DNA of 64,000 nt from Apostichopus japonicus (taxonomy: Eukaryota; Echinodermata; Holothuroidea; Aspidochirotida; Stichopodidae), in assembly GCF_037975245.1 (NCBI RefSeq), contig NC_092578.1:11950321-12014320 (forward strand), read 5' to 3'. The notes under the pieces were generated by a model, which saw only the letters and a list, made by a program, of their open reading frames with translations, ran no database searches and was not told the origin of the DNA. Positions 12,329-23,660 of the stretch are shown piece by piece. The position numbers and the translations under genes are program-made. Position 1 is the stretch's first letter, and every line of letters starts with the position of its first letter.

Positions 12329-12512
12329 CTTAGATTTCCATGGAAAGTAGCTGAGTCCACACTTTGGCCATCTGATTGGGCAGCAACACTCTCAATGGTG
12401 AGGTCTTGTTTATCCTTGTGACCTACTAGTATGAAAGGAGTGCTGTTGTTTCCTCGAACAGAATGGAAAATTTCCACTATTGACTGCAGTAAAATGGCTT
12501 TCCGGTCTTCTG
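12329..12512 (-). CDS. MINDY3: MINDY-3-type deubiquitinase, exon 3
   Basis: On the minus strand the acceptor (attcatttacag) is followed by 184 nt read in the frame set by exon 2, beginning EDRKAILLQSIVEIFHSV and ending SATFHGNL, with donor AAG|GTAC (phase 2). The first part aligns with the helix after the catalytic loop in MINDY-3 (…EEEQKELL…CDILES… type); the middle is a variable loop; FHGNL sits where the family has an FHAL-like motif. The fit of acceptor phase and frame is the main support. Exon 4 onward was not found, so the gene either continues left beyond what I can recognise or is incomplete. Confidence 0.78.
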
Positions 12513-13402
12513 CTGTAAATGAATACTTGATTGTATCAGTAACTAAACTTTCATAGGTTTTACATTCTGACACAGAACATACATCTTATCACCTATGTAT
12601 TTACTCTTTTTTTGTAGGAACTAGCCAAAATGGACATCAGGTCCTTCTTTAAACACACTGTATGCATAACAAAGTTTACAGTAGATTTTTATTATTTTAT
12701 ACATTTTCTAACATATCATTTTAAAATAGTAAAAGTCTGACAAATCCAGGTTCCAACTTGTTAAAATGGTATGTGATTTGTAGTGATTTTGCACTATTAT
12801 ATATGTCTTAGTCTATGACAAGCAATAATGTACAGTATTATGTATTGTTTTGCAAAAGATACTGGTTTATGCTTAGGCTACATTTAGCTACACTTAGATT
12901 ACATTGGCCTATATAATGTATTCAAACATTTAGGTAAGGTTAAAAAGCAATTGCTACAATTGTACATGAGTGAACAAGAAAAGATATATCGCATACTGGA
13001 ATATAGATATACTGAAAAATATTCAACAATCATTGACAGTGCAAATTTTGAGTGGAAAGCAATCTGCTAGTATCGGCCAACTTCTATTAGTCAATACTGC
13101 GATTTTTTTCCGGCCATTGTAATGAATGATGAAAGAGAGATGAATCTACTCAGAACTGACACTCCACCGAACTACAGTGGTCACAAAACTTCGACCAAAC
13201 TGCCGAACTCACAATAGCATTAAGACTTTATGGGATTCTGCCAGTTATGATCAAATTCAATGGCTGAAAAGTACATATATAATTTTTTGGGTGTGGTCAG
13301 GACAATTCACATGCAACTTTTTGCAAATATTACAAATGGCATAAAAAGGGGACTGCCCAGAACCAAATTCAACATATATATACATGCAGTTTAATACAAT
13401 AC
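12513..13402 (-). other. MINDY-3 intron 2
   Basis: An 890-bp interval with a GT donor at its 5' end (minus strand) and an AG acceptor. No embedded gene was recognised. Confidence 0.7.
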
Positions 13403-13546
13403 CTTCTATCTGTCTCCAGTGTTCCTTAGGATCACCACTAAATAAAAGGTTTTTCAATATAAATGCCTGAAGAGGGGCAATTATTGCACATGGTCCACCT
13501 TCTCTTTGCAACAGAGCCATTGGTTCATCTTCACTAAATATAAATC
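13403..13546 (-). CDS. MINDY3: MINDY-3-type deubiquitinase, exon 2 with catalytic cysteine
   Basis: On the minus strand the acceptor (ttccaag) is followed by 144 nt: GFIFSEDEPMALLQREGG, then PCAIIAPLQAF, ending KEHWRQIE, donor GAAG|GTAT (phase 1). The motif GGPCAIIAPLQAF is the hallmark catalytic loop of the MINDY family; the cysteine, residue 61 of the spliced model, would be the nucleophile. MINDY enzymes are cysteine proteases that cleave K48-linked ubiquitin chains. The block FSE..PMALLQ.EGGPC matches MINDY-3 (FAM188A/CARP) better than MINDY-1/2, so the MINDY3 symbol is favoured; MINDY-4 is the alternative. The oxyanion and histidine parts of the active site lie in exons not seen. Confidence 0.85.
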
Positions 13547-15033
13547 CTTGGAATGAAAAGATTGATAAACCTTGAATAACTTTGAATACTGTTAAGAACA
13601 TGTACAGTATCTTATGGTGAACCACCTCAAATAAACAATCTGATGGTCCCTAACAGATGATTACACAAGAAGGGATCTCCAAAACAACAGTACTTAATGT
13701 GCATATGAAATAATTGTAGGAAATGTAACATGTCACATTTTTCTCAATCCTCTTGTAACTAGTTTGAACCAAGCAGGGTAGCCTACAACATTAGACCTAC
13801 TGTACTGTACTGTACATTAATTTAAGACATTTAGGGCATAAAGAGTATAATGTATTTGCCAGCTGATCTTAGTTAAAATATCATTTGGCTTTGTTCCTGA
13901 CGAATGTGTATTCAGCAAAATCAAAAGTCAACTGCACCAAACTCAAGATTGATCATCATTAGTTGATGATGCAAAATATTAACTCAAATCTACTGTATAT
14001 TAAGGTTCTCCAGATTTGTGTTCACAAGCATGTTTTATCAAAAATTTCATATGGCCCTGCATCTATTGAATATTTTTTTAGCAAACCAAAGTGACACTGA
14101 AAATGTTGACCTGTTCCACCAGACCACCACCATATCTATCTCAAATACATGAAGTCAAAACAAAGTATGGTAATAGAGAAATTTCAATTTGAGTTAATGA
14201 GGAGGCAGGTCTACATGACATCACAGATGTGAATCATGATCTTCCACCACAAAGATTGACATTTCACCATGAATAGAGATGTAGTGGCCATGGATGGAAG
14301 GTTGTAACTTCGGTACTTTTCACCAGTATAATACTTTCTTTTTCGGTGGGTGAGTGATTTTATCGATACACAAAAAAATACATGATTAAAAGAAAGGGCA
14401 CTTTTGGAGAAAGCAAACCTGTGTTTTCTATTTCAATTGATGGGTTCTGGGTTTTTTGCCTAATCGCAAATTGCCTAACGATCGCAAATGTTTAATGCAT
14501 TTGTTACACAGTCCAAGCCCAAGTATCATATCATATGGCACATACCATGTAAGGAAAGGGATAATTGATTAATTATATGTACTTACAGTATGGGACTGTC
14601 AAGGTAAAAGTTGCTTTGCGCTGCCTTTTATACTAAATATCAACCACGTGAAGATTAAAAGTTATCAGCATTTCCAATTCACTATGCAATTCAAGCGAAC
14701 GAAACAAACGATATTGATTTGTAAATAAAACTGTAAATATAACTTCGTTATGAAATAAAAAATAACAATTTGTAGTCTGATGTATTTTTTAGTTATTAAA
14801 AAATGGCATGGTTAGACTCTTTAAATGCTAATATAATTATGTAAAAATTGCATTGACCATAAATGCCATCGGTGCCCTTACTCAGATTCATTTTTGCCCT
14901 CATGCCCTTCTCATTTGCAGTCATGCCCTTCACAATTGGAATTTACCAATGGCCTTTCCGCTGCACATGTCCTTTTGAGGCTTATGTTAAGCCCTGCAAT
15001 ACTTAATAATAGAACGTTGTCGTCTTGACCTAC
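13547..15033 (-). other. MINDY-3 intron 1, part left of the hAT insertion
   Basis: Non-coding sequence between exon 2 and the hAT element. A short CTGTA/ACTGTACTGTAC simple run lies near 13800. Nothing else was recognised. Confidence 0.6.
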
Positions 15034-15041
15034 ATACTCAG

Positions 15042-17388
15042 TAGGGCTGTGTCATTCCGGTTAATTGTCTAACCGGTTAACCGTTTCTATTAACCGAACG
15101 GTTAACGTTTAAACGTAACCCGTGTTGTTGCCTCAAAATAAGAGCCGAAAATCAGAGTTTATAGCTCAGATTATAATTCCGAAAGAGCGCCACCACTTTT
15201 GATGCGGAAGTACATTCTCAAAATAGCGCTGCAAGTATCGTTTTTTCGTAACGCGTATGTCAAGAATTTGGTTGTATTTGCTTAGTTTTGACGATCGTTG
15301 CATTGAAAAAGACGAATTGCGCGTTTTCATGAAGTTTTAAACAGATTTTTGTTTCTCTTTCAGTTCATCGGTAACTGTTACAGAGATATTTGAAGCAAAT
15401 ATTTCTTCTTTAATTGCGTAGCCCCTACTGTAATAGCGCAGGCATTGTATGGCAGTTATAAGCCTAATATTACTAGGCCTACTTAATACTGGCATTGTGT
15501 ATTGAAGTTCGCGATCATATGGAGTGTTAGACTACAAGGCTTTCACCAGCTAGGCCAAGGTTAGGAAAGTCGGTTGTTAGGAAGCGATTACTACAGAAGT
15601 GTACGGTAGTAGGGCTAGGCCTACGCAATTACAAGTACAACAATGGGTCACAGATATATTGAATTTGTGCATTGTGGAGGGGTAGGCAGAGGGTAGGGGG
15701 GAAGTGTGGAAAACATTGTAAAATTTCCCGCGAACACCCTGTCGATTTCCCGCCGGAGTTCGCGCAGCAAACACAATTAGCACGCGTAGCATAATGGCGT
15801 GGGGTAGTCCCCCGGTGGGGTCAGGTGGTGGAACCCCTTGTGGGGGTCCAGGTGTTAACGCCCCGGAAAATTTGGCGCGTCTGGCGATAAAATATTCGCA
15901 GCTGTGGATGCAAAATACTGACAACTTTTTTAATTTAAATTGTTACGAAACTGATGAAAATTTTGAAATGACAAGTTAGAGTAGCCATATTTTGTTATAA
16001 AATGAAAAGAGATCTATCTGTCTTACAATCATTAAAAAGTTTAACTTAAAAAAACATGCGATTTTATGAAACAACGTTCGGCAAAGCCCCATTCCTAGAC
16101 TGCCTAACAATAGCTTGCACGATACTACAACTACGGTAGGCTACATTTTCCAAGATACCTTGCCAAACAACTGTGAGCTCATCCCCTGTCTAACACCTGT
16201 TGTTAACAATTTTTTGGCATGTTGTCAAGGAATGTTTCATGGTCTAGAATTAATAAGGTCAGTCAGTAAAGGTTCGGTTAAGTTATGAGAATTATTATCT
16301 TAGACGTTTAAGAAAAGTAGGTAAAATATGATCCCCGTAACAGCTAGGTAAGTAAAACAGGCAACTGACTCCTCCGCATGAACAAGACAATCTATTCCAC
16401 ATGATACATGAAAGTAAACCTTGTAATCACATGTTTAAGGCCACTTGGCATGATTACAGTAACTAAATGCTTAATATTGTTTCCATGTTCTTGTAGAAAA
16501 CGTAAACTTCGCAATATACAATTAGCTGTGGTTTTGTAGTTACGTGAGATCCATAACCGACGAGGTGGTTAGGCTATTTGCTATACACTAAACTATGGTA
16601 GGATATTATTTTCTCCGTAATTTTGGAAATTCTAGAAATACTTTTTCGCCGCTTAACACCAGATGTGTTCTTAACTTTTATTCATAATTGGGTGTACTAG
16701 AGCCTTGTTTACATGACATTAGTTGCATTTAGCACGATATGCCAGTTTCGCGTGAATTTTTCGAAAGTTTTTCGCTCGATCTTTCGTAAAATTTGAAAGG
16801 TGTACCCACTTACTTTTCGTACACAATTGGTTATTTCTCTACTGATTTTCAGAGTTTTTTTTACAGTCAAGTGTATACGTTGTGCATTGAGTATAAACTT
16901 ATCGCGAATGCAAGAAAACGATGCGGGGATTTCCAGCAGACAAATGTTTTCTTTGTGGGATTACTGAGTCTGTTGAATGGAATCCCGCACCTTAGAGGGA
17001 ACACTGAACTGAAATTACATCATAATAAAGAAAACGTTTACTGCTTAAATACAATATAAATTTGAAAGGATTAGATGCAGACTCGCCCCGTTGTCGAACG
17101 GGGTAACAATAGGCGCTTCACGGGTCGCATACCGCTTGGTAATCCCTTCAATCGTACCGCCAATCTTAAAAATCTTTTGTATGGATGCATGATAAAGTTT
17201 GCAATTGTTACGTGATTTTCGGCAAGCAAATGTTGCGGTCTATTTCGGGAATAAAGTGATGTGAAGACGTGCCGTTGCGACTGCGTAATTGGCATTACAA
17301 AAACTGTTAAACTTATACGATGTACGGCGGACGTTTATCCGGCCGTTCGGTCGGTTAACCGGTTAACCGTTTAACCGTTACAGCCCTA
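15042..17388. mobile_element. hAT-family DNA transposon, 2347 bp, non-autonomous or decayed
   Basis: The ends are inverted: TAGGGCTGTGTCATTCCGGT on the left and the complement of TAGGGCTGTAACGGTTAAAC on the right, both running into repeated CGGTTAACCGGTTAACCG palindromes. The element is bounded by a perfect 8-bp target duplication ATACTCAG (15034-15041 and 17389-17396), the hallmark of hAT. No open frame with BED-finger or hAT-dimerisation similarity was seen; the longest frames (for example 16793-17059 plus and 17071-17295 minus) are unrecognised, so mobilisation in trans is likely. A GC-rich block lies at 15660-15870. It sits in intron 1 of the MINDY-3 gene. Confidence 0.9.
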
Positions 17389-17396
17389 ATACTCAG

Positions 17397-17824
17397 TAAA
17401 GTTACTAGAGGAAAAAATGTACGTCCCAGGGACCCAAGCCCCCCCCCCCAAAAGTTTGCGTCCTGTGTAAAAAATTTGCGTCTGGAGCGAACACCAATTG
17501 CGTTTGTGTTACCTACTTTTACTAGTGTAGTTGTAAAGATGCGATTGTATCAACTTCGTGAATGTTATTATCGACTACACCTAGTGCAAAGTACACGTTT
17601 TTATAATTGTTTTGTTGTTCAGCGCCATTGAGTGTTTTTACAGTAATGTGCGCTTTACCAAGTGTTTCCACCTTAACCTTAACCTTACACCCTAGGCCTA
17701 GGCCTATAATTTTAGGCCTACGTAACTTAACATTAGGCCTAGCCTAGCTAGCATGTACTATCTAGTATAGTACTAGGCTAGGCTAACCTTAGTAGCACAA
17801 TACTGTAGATGAACATAAATTTAC
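17397..17824 (-). other. Start of MINDY-3 intron 1, TAGGCCTA-rich
   Basis: Between the hAT element and exon 1. It holds a CCTTAACC run and a cluster of TAGGCCTA/CCTAGGCCTA words (17690-17790), a compositional habit common in echinoderm DNA. A C10 run lies near 17440-17449. Confidence 0.6.
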
Positions 17825-17948
17825 CTTGACACCATCTTGCAAAAACATTTTCATCCAATGTCTCTCCCCATATCAATGACTTAACAGCTTGTATCGGACT
17901 ACCACAAAAATTTATCTCTGAACCTTGACTGTCGCTGGTAGAAGCCAT
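17825..17948 (-). CDS. MINDY3: MINDY-3-type deubiquitinase, exon 1 (start)
   Basis: On the minus strand the ATG at 17948 opens 41 codons plus one base: MASTSDSQGSEINFCGSP..., then SLIWGETLDENVFARWCQ, donor CAAG|GTAAAT (phase 1). The segment LIWG...FARWCQ-G matches the conserved N-terminus of MINDY-3 (LVWG...FCRWTQ-G type), and the split glycine is completed by exon 2 exactly. Around the start the minus strand reads CAAGATGGC, a YY1-type element often found over the start codon of housekeeping genes. The protein is expected to be nuclear/cytosolic and to trim K48-linked chains. Confidence 0.85.
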
Positions 17949-18538
17949 CTTGCTGTCTGCACTAGAAGTAGGAGATCCAGGGGAAAGGGCAACAGCCTAC
18001 TATACTTACACCTCTATGGAACGCGAGAAGGGCTTCAAGCACAGTAACAATAACAGTATAGTTTGTTCAAGGATCAATTTGATCAATGTTGCAGGTAATT
18101 CTAGGTCAGAGCAGACGATATCAAACGTGTTCGCAGCGTGGTCGAATTGACTAAATGTAATAAGTATGGTTACTGAAACCATCTTCCTCCGTAACTCGCT
18201 AAGGAGCTGGGCATTATGGGAATAGGGAGGAATGTAGAAATTCGAAAAAATGAAGGTGACCAATGATGATAGACAATTTGTCAACTATACGGGCAGAAAT
18301 GTCGACGTGCAGTTGGGGTAATATTCCCTGCAAGTTAGATACCATTGTAACGATTTGCCTGTACCTCCCGCAGATTCCCGTTATCCCCCAGGAGAACTGA
18401 AGTATTTCCCGTTACATTTAGTTTAGTTTAAAGACCCAAGGAACAGGAAGCCTTACAGTAGCTTATTTGAGCCCCTATCCGTGTTAGATCGTGGATGAAC
18501 ACCGGTTTATTTCAAGCCCTTTTCTTTTCGATAAGTGT
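17949..18538. other. Region upstream of MINDY-3, presumed promoter
   Basis: No TATA box or divergent gene was identified with confidence. A 67-codon frame on the plus strand from 17950 shows no recognised domain. Any promoter function is inferred from position only. Confidence 0.4.
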
Positions 18539-18892
18539 TCAGATGATAACGAGGCAGGGATGGAATTCACACATAATCCTGCTCCCTGGACCGCCTTTTA
18601 ATGTCCCAATCCTACGGACGAGGGTGTATACCCCAGCATCTGACAACTTTCTCATATACTGAGGTTGGTAAAAGCGTTCGCCATCACTGCAGTGCAGCCA
18701 TGACGAACAAAGTTGTTTCGAAACCAAGTGAAGAACAGAAAAAACACCTTTTCCCAAGTTCACTAACCAAAAATAACAAATCCACGGAAAAATCCGTACA
18801 GAATAGGTCAAGAGACTGTGGCACCTGGCGGAATTTTGATCCGGGAACCTACTGATTGTGAGGCAGACACCCTGACCGCTGAACCACAAGTA
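18539..18892 (-). mobile_element. tRNA-derived SINE
   Basis: Read on the minus strand, the element opens with a tRNA-like head: box A TGGTTCAGCGG (18886-18876) and box B GGTTCCCGGAT (18849-18839), then a body, and near its end the word string GCTGGGGTATACACCCTCGT...GGGACATTAAAAGGCGGTCC, a shared 3' domain of several marine SINE families. It is not a tRNA gene: the stems are degraded and the element is about 350 bp long. Target duplications were not assigned. Confidence 0.7.
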
Positions 18893-19044
18893 AAGAAACA
18901 GTTAATTATGCTAGCCAAAGTTGTAGTTAGTCCCCAGAGTCACGTGGTAGCAATCTGCAAGATTCAATGCGGGTCACGGTGTATGAAGGAGTTACGGTGG
19001 CCACGTGTGAGCATGTGGGGGAAGTTTTATCGGTACAATACACA

Positions 19045-19292
19045 GGTCATCATAGTCTTAGTTTTGCAGTCGCTAGGGTCTTAATTTTGCAGTAAGGTCT
19101 TAGTTTTTCAGTCGGTGGGGTTTTTGTTTTGCGTTAGGGTCTTATAGTTTTGCAGTTGGTGGGGTCTATTTTTTCAGTTGGTGGGGTCTTAGTTTTGCAG
19201 TAGGGTCGTAGTTTTGCAGTGGATAGGGTCTTAGTTTTGCAGTTGATAGGGTCTTAGTTTTGCAGGTCTTATGTCTTAGATCTTAGGTCCAT
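19045..19292 (+). repeat. Minisatellite, ~24-26-bp unit
   Basis: About ten degenerate copies of GGGTCTTAGTTTTGCAGTTG occur in tandem, with units alternating 'cggtgg', 'gatagg' and 'tagg' joints. Confidence 0.85.
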
Positions 19293-19678
19293 GTAGACAC
19301 CCCTTATAACTACGAAATTCAACACCGCCAGGGAGTAAACTTCGGAGTGCAGATGCACTTTTCCGACGCCCGTGCGTAGATTGTAGGTAATGCCTTTGTT
19401 TAGAGGAAACGGAATTAACTACAGTGGAAGATACTGGGGGAGTCTCACTGGAAAACAACTCAATGAAAGTGGGGGTGCCTTTGACACCCATGTATGTACG
19501 GTTATTACACGTAGTAGGGCTAAACATGGTGTGGTTCAAAGTTATATACAGTAGTCGAAAATATGGCGGGTAATGTGAAGGGCGTGGAACCCGCTAAATC
19601 AGTAGAAAGTACTAGTCCAATCCCAAGTGGAAAAGATAATGAAAAGCTTGTGCGAGACATAGTTGCCCTAGGCTAGAG
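19293..19678. other. Unannotated stretch before the gypsy relic
   Basis: A plus-strand frame starting near 19564 (MAGNVKGVEPAKSVES...) might be remnant retrotransposon coding sequence, since gypsy pol similarity begins just downstream, but it is not recognisable by itself. Confidence 0.35.
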
Positions 19679-20095
19679 GTGATGGTGACATATCAGTCAA
19701 ATAATGGGCTGGTGGTTATTTCCAAAGAAAAGCCGCAGTGGTCGCTGATTTCAGCTGAGAACAAGACTTTTAAAGCTAAATGGGGTATGTGGAAGGTCTT
19801 ATGTCTCAGAGACGGTATTCTTCATCAAAAATGGAAATCTGATTCCTGGACTGAGATCTCCTGGAAATTAGTGGTGGCTTAACTGAGCGTGCGCAAGGAG
19901 GTCTCTGTGTTAAGAAAACTATGATGAGAGTACAAGCTAGATTTTACTGGGCCGAATATCATAAGGATATAGAGAGATGGTGTCAGCAATGTGAAATACG
20001 TATTTAAGGGAGGAACCAATTAAATTTCAAAGAGCGCGTATGTAAAATGAAGTGGTATGAGCCCCTATAGAAAGAGTGACCAAGGACGAAGATGA
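19679..20095 (+). pseudogene. Ty3/gypsy retrotransposon pol relic (RNase H-integrase junction)
   Basis: The plus-strand reading gives KWGMWKVLCLRDGILHQKW, the usual linker before gypsy integrase, then, after a stop and frame change, GGLCVKKTMMRVQARFYWAE...DIERWCQQCE, which matches the HHCC zinc-binding domain (…GHLGVKKT…RFYWPG…CxxC type). Downstream, frame-broken text near 20035-20085 fits the 'PLERV..D' start of the integrase core. Stops and frameshifts show it is dead. No LTRs were seen. Confidence 0.7.
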
Positions 20096-20924
20096 TATAA
20101 TAGAGCGATATACGCCAACCCGTATTAACTAATAACCTGATAGTTAACTCTGCTCTAAGATGAATAGACAAAGTTCGCAGATAACACAACTACAACCGTG
20201 ACTAAAACTAGTAGTGATTTCGTGGCAGCCATATGCATATAAATAGCTGTAAAGGGCACTGATATTCAAATTTAGTCAGTCTGACTCTGCCAATGCAAAA
20301 CCGTAGCCGGGAAATACCCTTAGGGCGGGGAGGATGCAGTTAAGGAACATACTAAGTATCGCCTACATGTTACATATACCAATTTATTTACCCAATAATT
20401 TTTGCAACCTTCGATGGTGGTAAAATCGAGAGGTTTCTCAACATCATGGATTTTTCGGCCACTGTACAATTGAGATAATCAGTTGTAACGAGTTAAGCCT
20501 AGCCTAGGGCCCAATGGAATTTGGAGAAGCCGATACTTTGAAGAATATAATTTGTGCTACAAATAATGAAGGAAATCATCAAGAAGTTAAAGTTTAGGCT
20601 AATCCCCGAACCCTTTTTTTCACTGCTCAAAACTTAGCTATTTGATGTAAACCTCATATCTTTTTTATTTTGTTATGGTCATTACTTCTGAGGAAGATAA
20701 TTGTCTACTCCTAAGCTATTCATTATTATGTGGGCCCGATTTCGCGAACAAAAATAACCAGTGAACTATTTCTATGAATATATTCTAGCGAACAGGTTCA
20801 ACCCACCCAATAGCGAATAAATACATACACAAATTAACCGAAAGTTGAAGCTGGCGAACGCTGTACGGTAGTTCTATTAGGCATTTTATTTTAGCATATA
20901 TTCAAATCATACGAAGTTTTGTAT
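20096..20924. other. Unannotated stretch
   Basis: No gene, terminal repeat or tandem array was recognised. Confidence 0.4.
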
Positions 20925-21062
20925 GGTGCAGTGGCGGCGGAACCGGGGGGCCTTGGGGGGGCTCAGCCCCCCCCCCAATGAAAAAGTGGAGGGGGCAAAT
21001 GCATGATAAGCCCCCCCCCCAAAATTTACCAAGGCTCCGAAACGTGCATCTGCCCATTTTTT
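20925..21062. mobile_element. Poly-C/poly-G element fragment
   Basis: The block 'gtggcggcggaaccgggggg' followed by 'gggggggctcagcccccccc' and a second C10 run matches the general plan of the other poly-C elements of this region. It forms a strong G/C foldback. The ends are not defined. Confidence 0.5.
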
Positions 21063-21456
21063 AATGCATACTTGTCGATCTGTCCGATGCACACGTATAC
21101 TATATAGGTGTAATAATTAAATATGATGATTGATTGTCTGTATCATGCCTCATCGAATATTAGTGTTTTAAATAAGAGGGTAATAAGCTAAACGCTACAC
21201 TCATCAACATTTGCGTTTACACTACGAGTACACGCAAGGCGTGGAACATGGCTTTATGTTTAAACGCAATCAATTATTAAACGAACAAAAACACAATATT
21301 AGCATTTCGCCTGTACTGTATAGGATACATGCATTCATGACATGATGACAGTGCTAGGTCATAGAAATTTGTTGGCAACTGCACATGCTTTTGGAATTAC
21401 CCATTTGTTGACATTAAGAAATGCTTTCTGTTTTTTCTTATGACATTTATTTAATT
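21063..21456. other. Unannotated stretch
   Basis: No feature was recognised between two poly-C elements. Confidence 0.4.
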
Positions 21457-21831
21457 CAGGGGCGTCGGAACCGGTACGGGCAGGTCCGGCGAACGCCGGA
21501 CCAATATTCACGACGCAAAAAAAAAACAAAAGTAGGACTAAAAAATGGAAGAAAAAATCTCGGAGGTATATGTTTTAATAAGTTTCAATAATAATGACGG
21601 CAAGTAGGCTAAATGTGACTACTCTGGCATGGCAGGGGTCTTGTTTTCAAGCTCGGGAAGTGCCATTTCCTGCAATCTGGGAGGCATATTTTCAAAATTA
21701 TCTCCATTACGCTACGCGCCAACCATGGTGGCGCGTAGCGTAGTTTGACCTACCAAACGTCCCCTCGATAATTATGATAGTTGGCCACACTCTGAACCGC
21801 CGCACCAATCAAAAATAGCTTCCGACGCCCT
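21457..21831. mobile_element. 375-bp MITE, CAGGGGCGTCGGAA ends
   Basis: The 14-bp ends CAGGGGCGTCGGAA and TTCCGACGCCCTTG are inverted, with TAATT on both sides as a possible 5-bp target duplication. Inside, at 21654-21750, is the module GAAGTGCCATTTCC...TGGGAGGCAT...GCGCGCCAA.. family, here with a perfect 12-bp stem hairpin, CGCTACGCGCCA / TGGCGCGTAGCG. The same module recurs at 22.02, 30.0 and 31.3 kb. Confidence 0.7.
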
Positions 21832-22017
21832 TGTAATTAATTGCAAGTAGTAATTTTCTACACTCAAAAACGTCTTTGCGAGTACACGTCGAGTAATAGC
21901 TACTCTCTTAAAACACCATCGAATATACAAATCACAATGTTTTTACAGATTTTTACGTGCAATCTGAGAAATTGCAGGCTTGAGACCCATGTTTTAGGGC
22001 TAGGTATTCGCAGCATA

Positions 22018-22190
22018 AAACACTCGGGAAGTGCCGTTTCCGGCCATCTGGGGGGTTTGAAAAACCCAAAATTTTCTTGTACGCTCCGCGCCAACCGATG
22101 GTGGCGCTCCGCTTAGATAGTCTCCACATATTAGCCCCCCCCAATAATTTTCCCGTTCCGCCGCGCCTGGTATGGTGGAGTATAAGGATC
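22018..22190. mobile_element. Poly-C element carrying the GAAGTGCC module, copy 2
   Basis: From CGGGAAGTGCCGTTTCCGGC at 22023 the module continues through CTTGTACGCTCCGCGCCAAC and TGGTGGCGCTCCGCTTAGAT to a C9 run and a 'cgttccgccgcgcctgg' end, a likely terminal repeat. The left end is unclear. Confidence 0.55.
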
Positions 22191-22241
22191 GCGAGATACA
22201 ATTTCTCAAAGTAGCAAGGAAAACATGGTAAATATGACTGA

Positions 22242-22643
22242 TTAAATGGATGCGAGACCTGGAAAATGAATAAGGGGATGAAAAGAAAAGCGATATCTTT
22301 CATAACAAATGCCTCGGGAGAATGCTAGGGATAAGATGGCAAGAACGGGTCAGCACCAAGGAACTTCTAAAGAGAGCAAAAATGGGATCACTAAGCATCG
22401 AAATTAAGAAAAGAAGATGGAAATTCATTGGGCATATATTGCGCCAAAACCCAAACAACGACAGCAACATCAGCAGGAGAAAGAGAGGGCGACCAAAAAT
22501 AAAAAGGCGCAGGACAGTGGACAAAGAGAGAGAGGGCTGGTTGGCGATCCTGGAATGAGGCCAGAAACGCAGCTGCCGACCGAGACGAATGGAGACGCTC
22601 TGTGGAGGCCTTATTTGCCTCTAGGCAAGAAGAAGACAGATGA
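22242..22643 (+). pseudogene. Non-LTR retrotransposon 3' end of the endonuclease/reverse-transcriptase ORF
   Basis: Across three frames the text reads GCETWKMN..., then GRMLGIRWQERVSTKELLKR, then KKRRWKFIGHILRQ, RKRGRPK, and finally WNEARNAAADRDEWRRSVEA before a stop at 22641. This order (CETW, LGI.W..R, RRW.WIGH, GRP, RD.WR) is the standard C-terminus of invertebrate non-LTR reverse transcriptase ORFs. Frameshifts make it a relic; only the last ~130 codons remain. Confidence 0.75.
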
Positions 22644-22730
22644 GATGAGAAAGGTCAATTTTAACCGAAATTTTTCAACTTTTAGGTCATTCACAATCAC
22701 AGGAATATATGAATTGGCCTAGGGAAATTA

Positions 22731-22765
22731 GAGTGCGACAGTCGGAAATTCCGACTGTCGCACTC
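22731..22765. repeat. Perfect 17-bp-stem hairpin
   Basis: GAGTGCGACAGTCGGAA, one A, then its exact reverse complement. It lies just right of the non-LTR relic and left of a G9 run. It may be a collapsed pair of MITE ends. Confidence 0.85.
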
Positions 22766-23104
22766 CAATTTTCCAACTATCGCCAGTTTTACAAAGTTTG
22801 GGGGGGGGTTGGGCATCCCCCCCTATGAATCTTCCAGTGGCTCTCTTAGTACCCCCCACCCCATATTGATATTAGTTCAAGTATTAGCTATATTAGCAAA
22901 TTGGAAGAAAAGCTTAGAAAAGTGGCTAAAATCAAAACAATGCGTCCTTTGATAGGCAGAAGAAGTCCTATGATACTATAGGCTTAGCAATGCCAAAACT
23001 TAAAACGTCGTAATAAAGTTTGGCAGTATGCGCCCAGAAAGAAAAGGAGACTTTCTACTAAGTTGCAAGAATATTGGTAGGCCCATATTGATCTGATGTA
23101 AGTT
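22766..23104. other. Unannotated stretch
   Basis: It contains a G9 run near 22801 and C-rich patches near 22818; nothing else was recognised. Confidence 0.4.
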
Positions 23105-23660
23105 ATTTGATGAAGGGACTTAGCCAGAAATTTTAAAAGGGGCACTTCTCACAAAGGCAAATAAATACTCTTGGAGCGCCATGATGTACAAAGTAAATTT
23201 TGGCCCAAAATGATTCCCACGTTGCAGGAAATAAACAATAATGAGAGTATTTATTACGTAGTTACGGTGGCTTAATAGAGACATTGGATAGAAACAGTGT
23301 CCCAAAATCTCAAAATTTTGACTTTTATCTCAAAAGTATGACAATTTAAGTTAAAAGTATGACATTTTATCACAAAATTTTGACTTTTTATCTAATATTT
23401 TGACTATTTTTCATAACTTTGACTCAAAAGTTTTTTTTAAAGTCAAACTTTGGCTTTTTAACTCAAAGGTCCAAATAAAATTCAAAAAGTCAAAATTTTG
23501 AGATTTGAAGACACCTTTTGTCCTTCCTATATGTCCCACTATTATGCCTCCGTACGTAGCAGACGAACTCTCAGGGGTAATATTGAGAAGGGTCGCCTAG
23601 CTTCCTTCAACCTGAAAAGAGGGCTCTAATGATATTTCCTGCTTTTACTTACTGGTTGAT
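23105..23660 (+). mobile_element. Poly-C family element copy, interrupted by a nested MITE
   Basis: From GGGACTTAGCCAGAAATTTT the sequence runs through AAAAGGGGCACTTCTCACAA, 'cccacgttgcaggaaataaacaataat', and after the nested MITE resumes with GCAGACGAACTCTCAG and AGCTTCCTTCAACCTGAAAA. The same order, reversed and uninterrupted, lies at 24.4-24.7 kb. It is non-coding. Confidence 0.75.
23262..23552. mobile_element. Nested 291-bp MITE with TACGTAG target duplication
   Basis: The inverted ends follow CGGNGGCNTAATAG, and subterminal inverted blocks 'tctcaaaattttgact' occur on both sides, with palindromic TCAAAATTTTGA. The flanks TACGTAG (23255-23261, 23553-23559) are identical. The inverted host copy at 24.4-24.6 kb lacks the insertion, so the empty site confirms the borders. 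Confidence 0.8.

Noticed and set aside
16793-17059. Possible transposase frame in the hAT element
   Set aside because: No BED zinc finger, catalytic block or dimerisation motif is visible.
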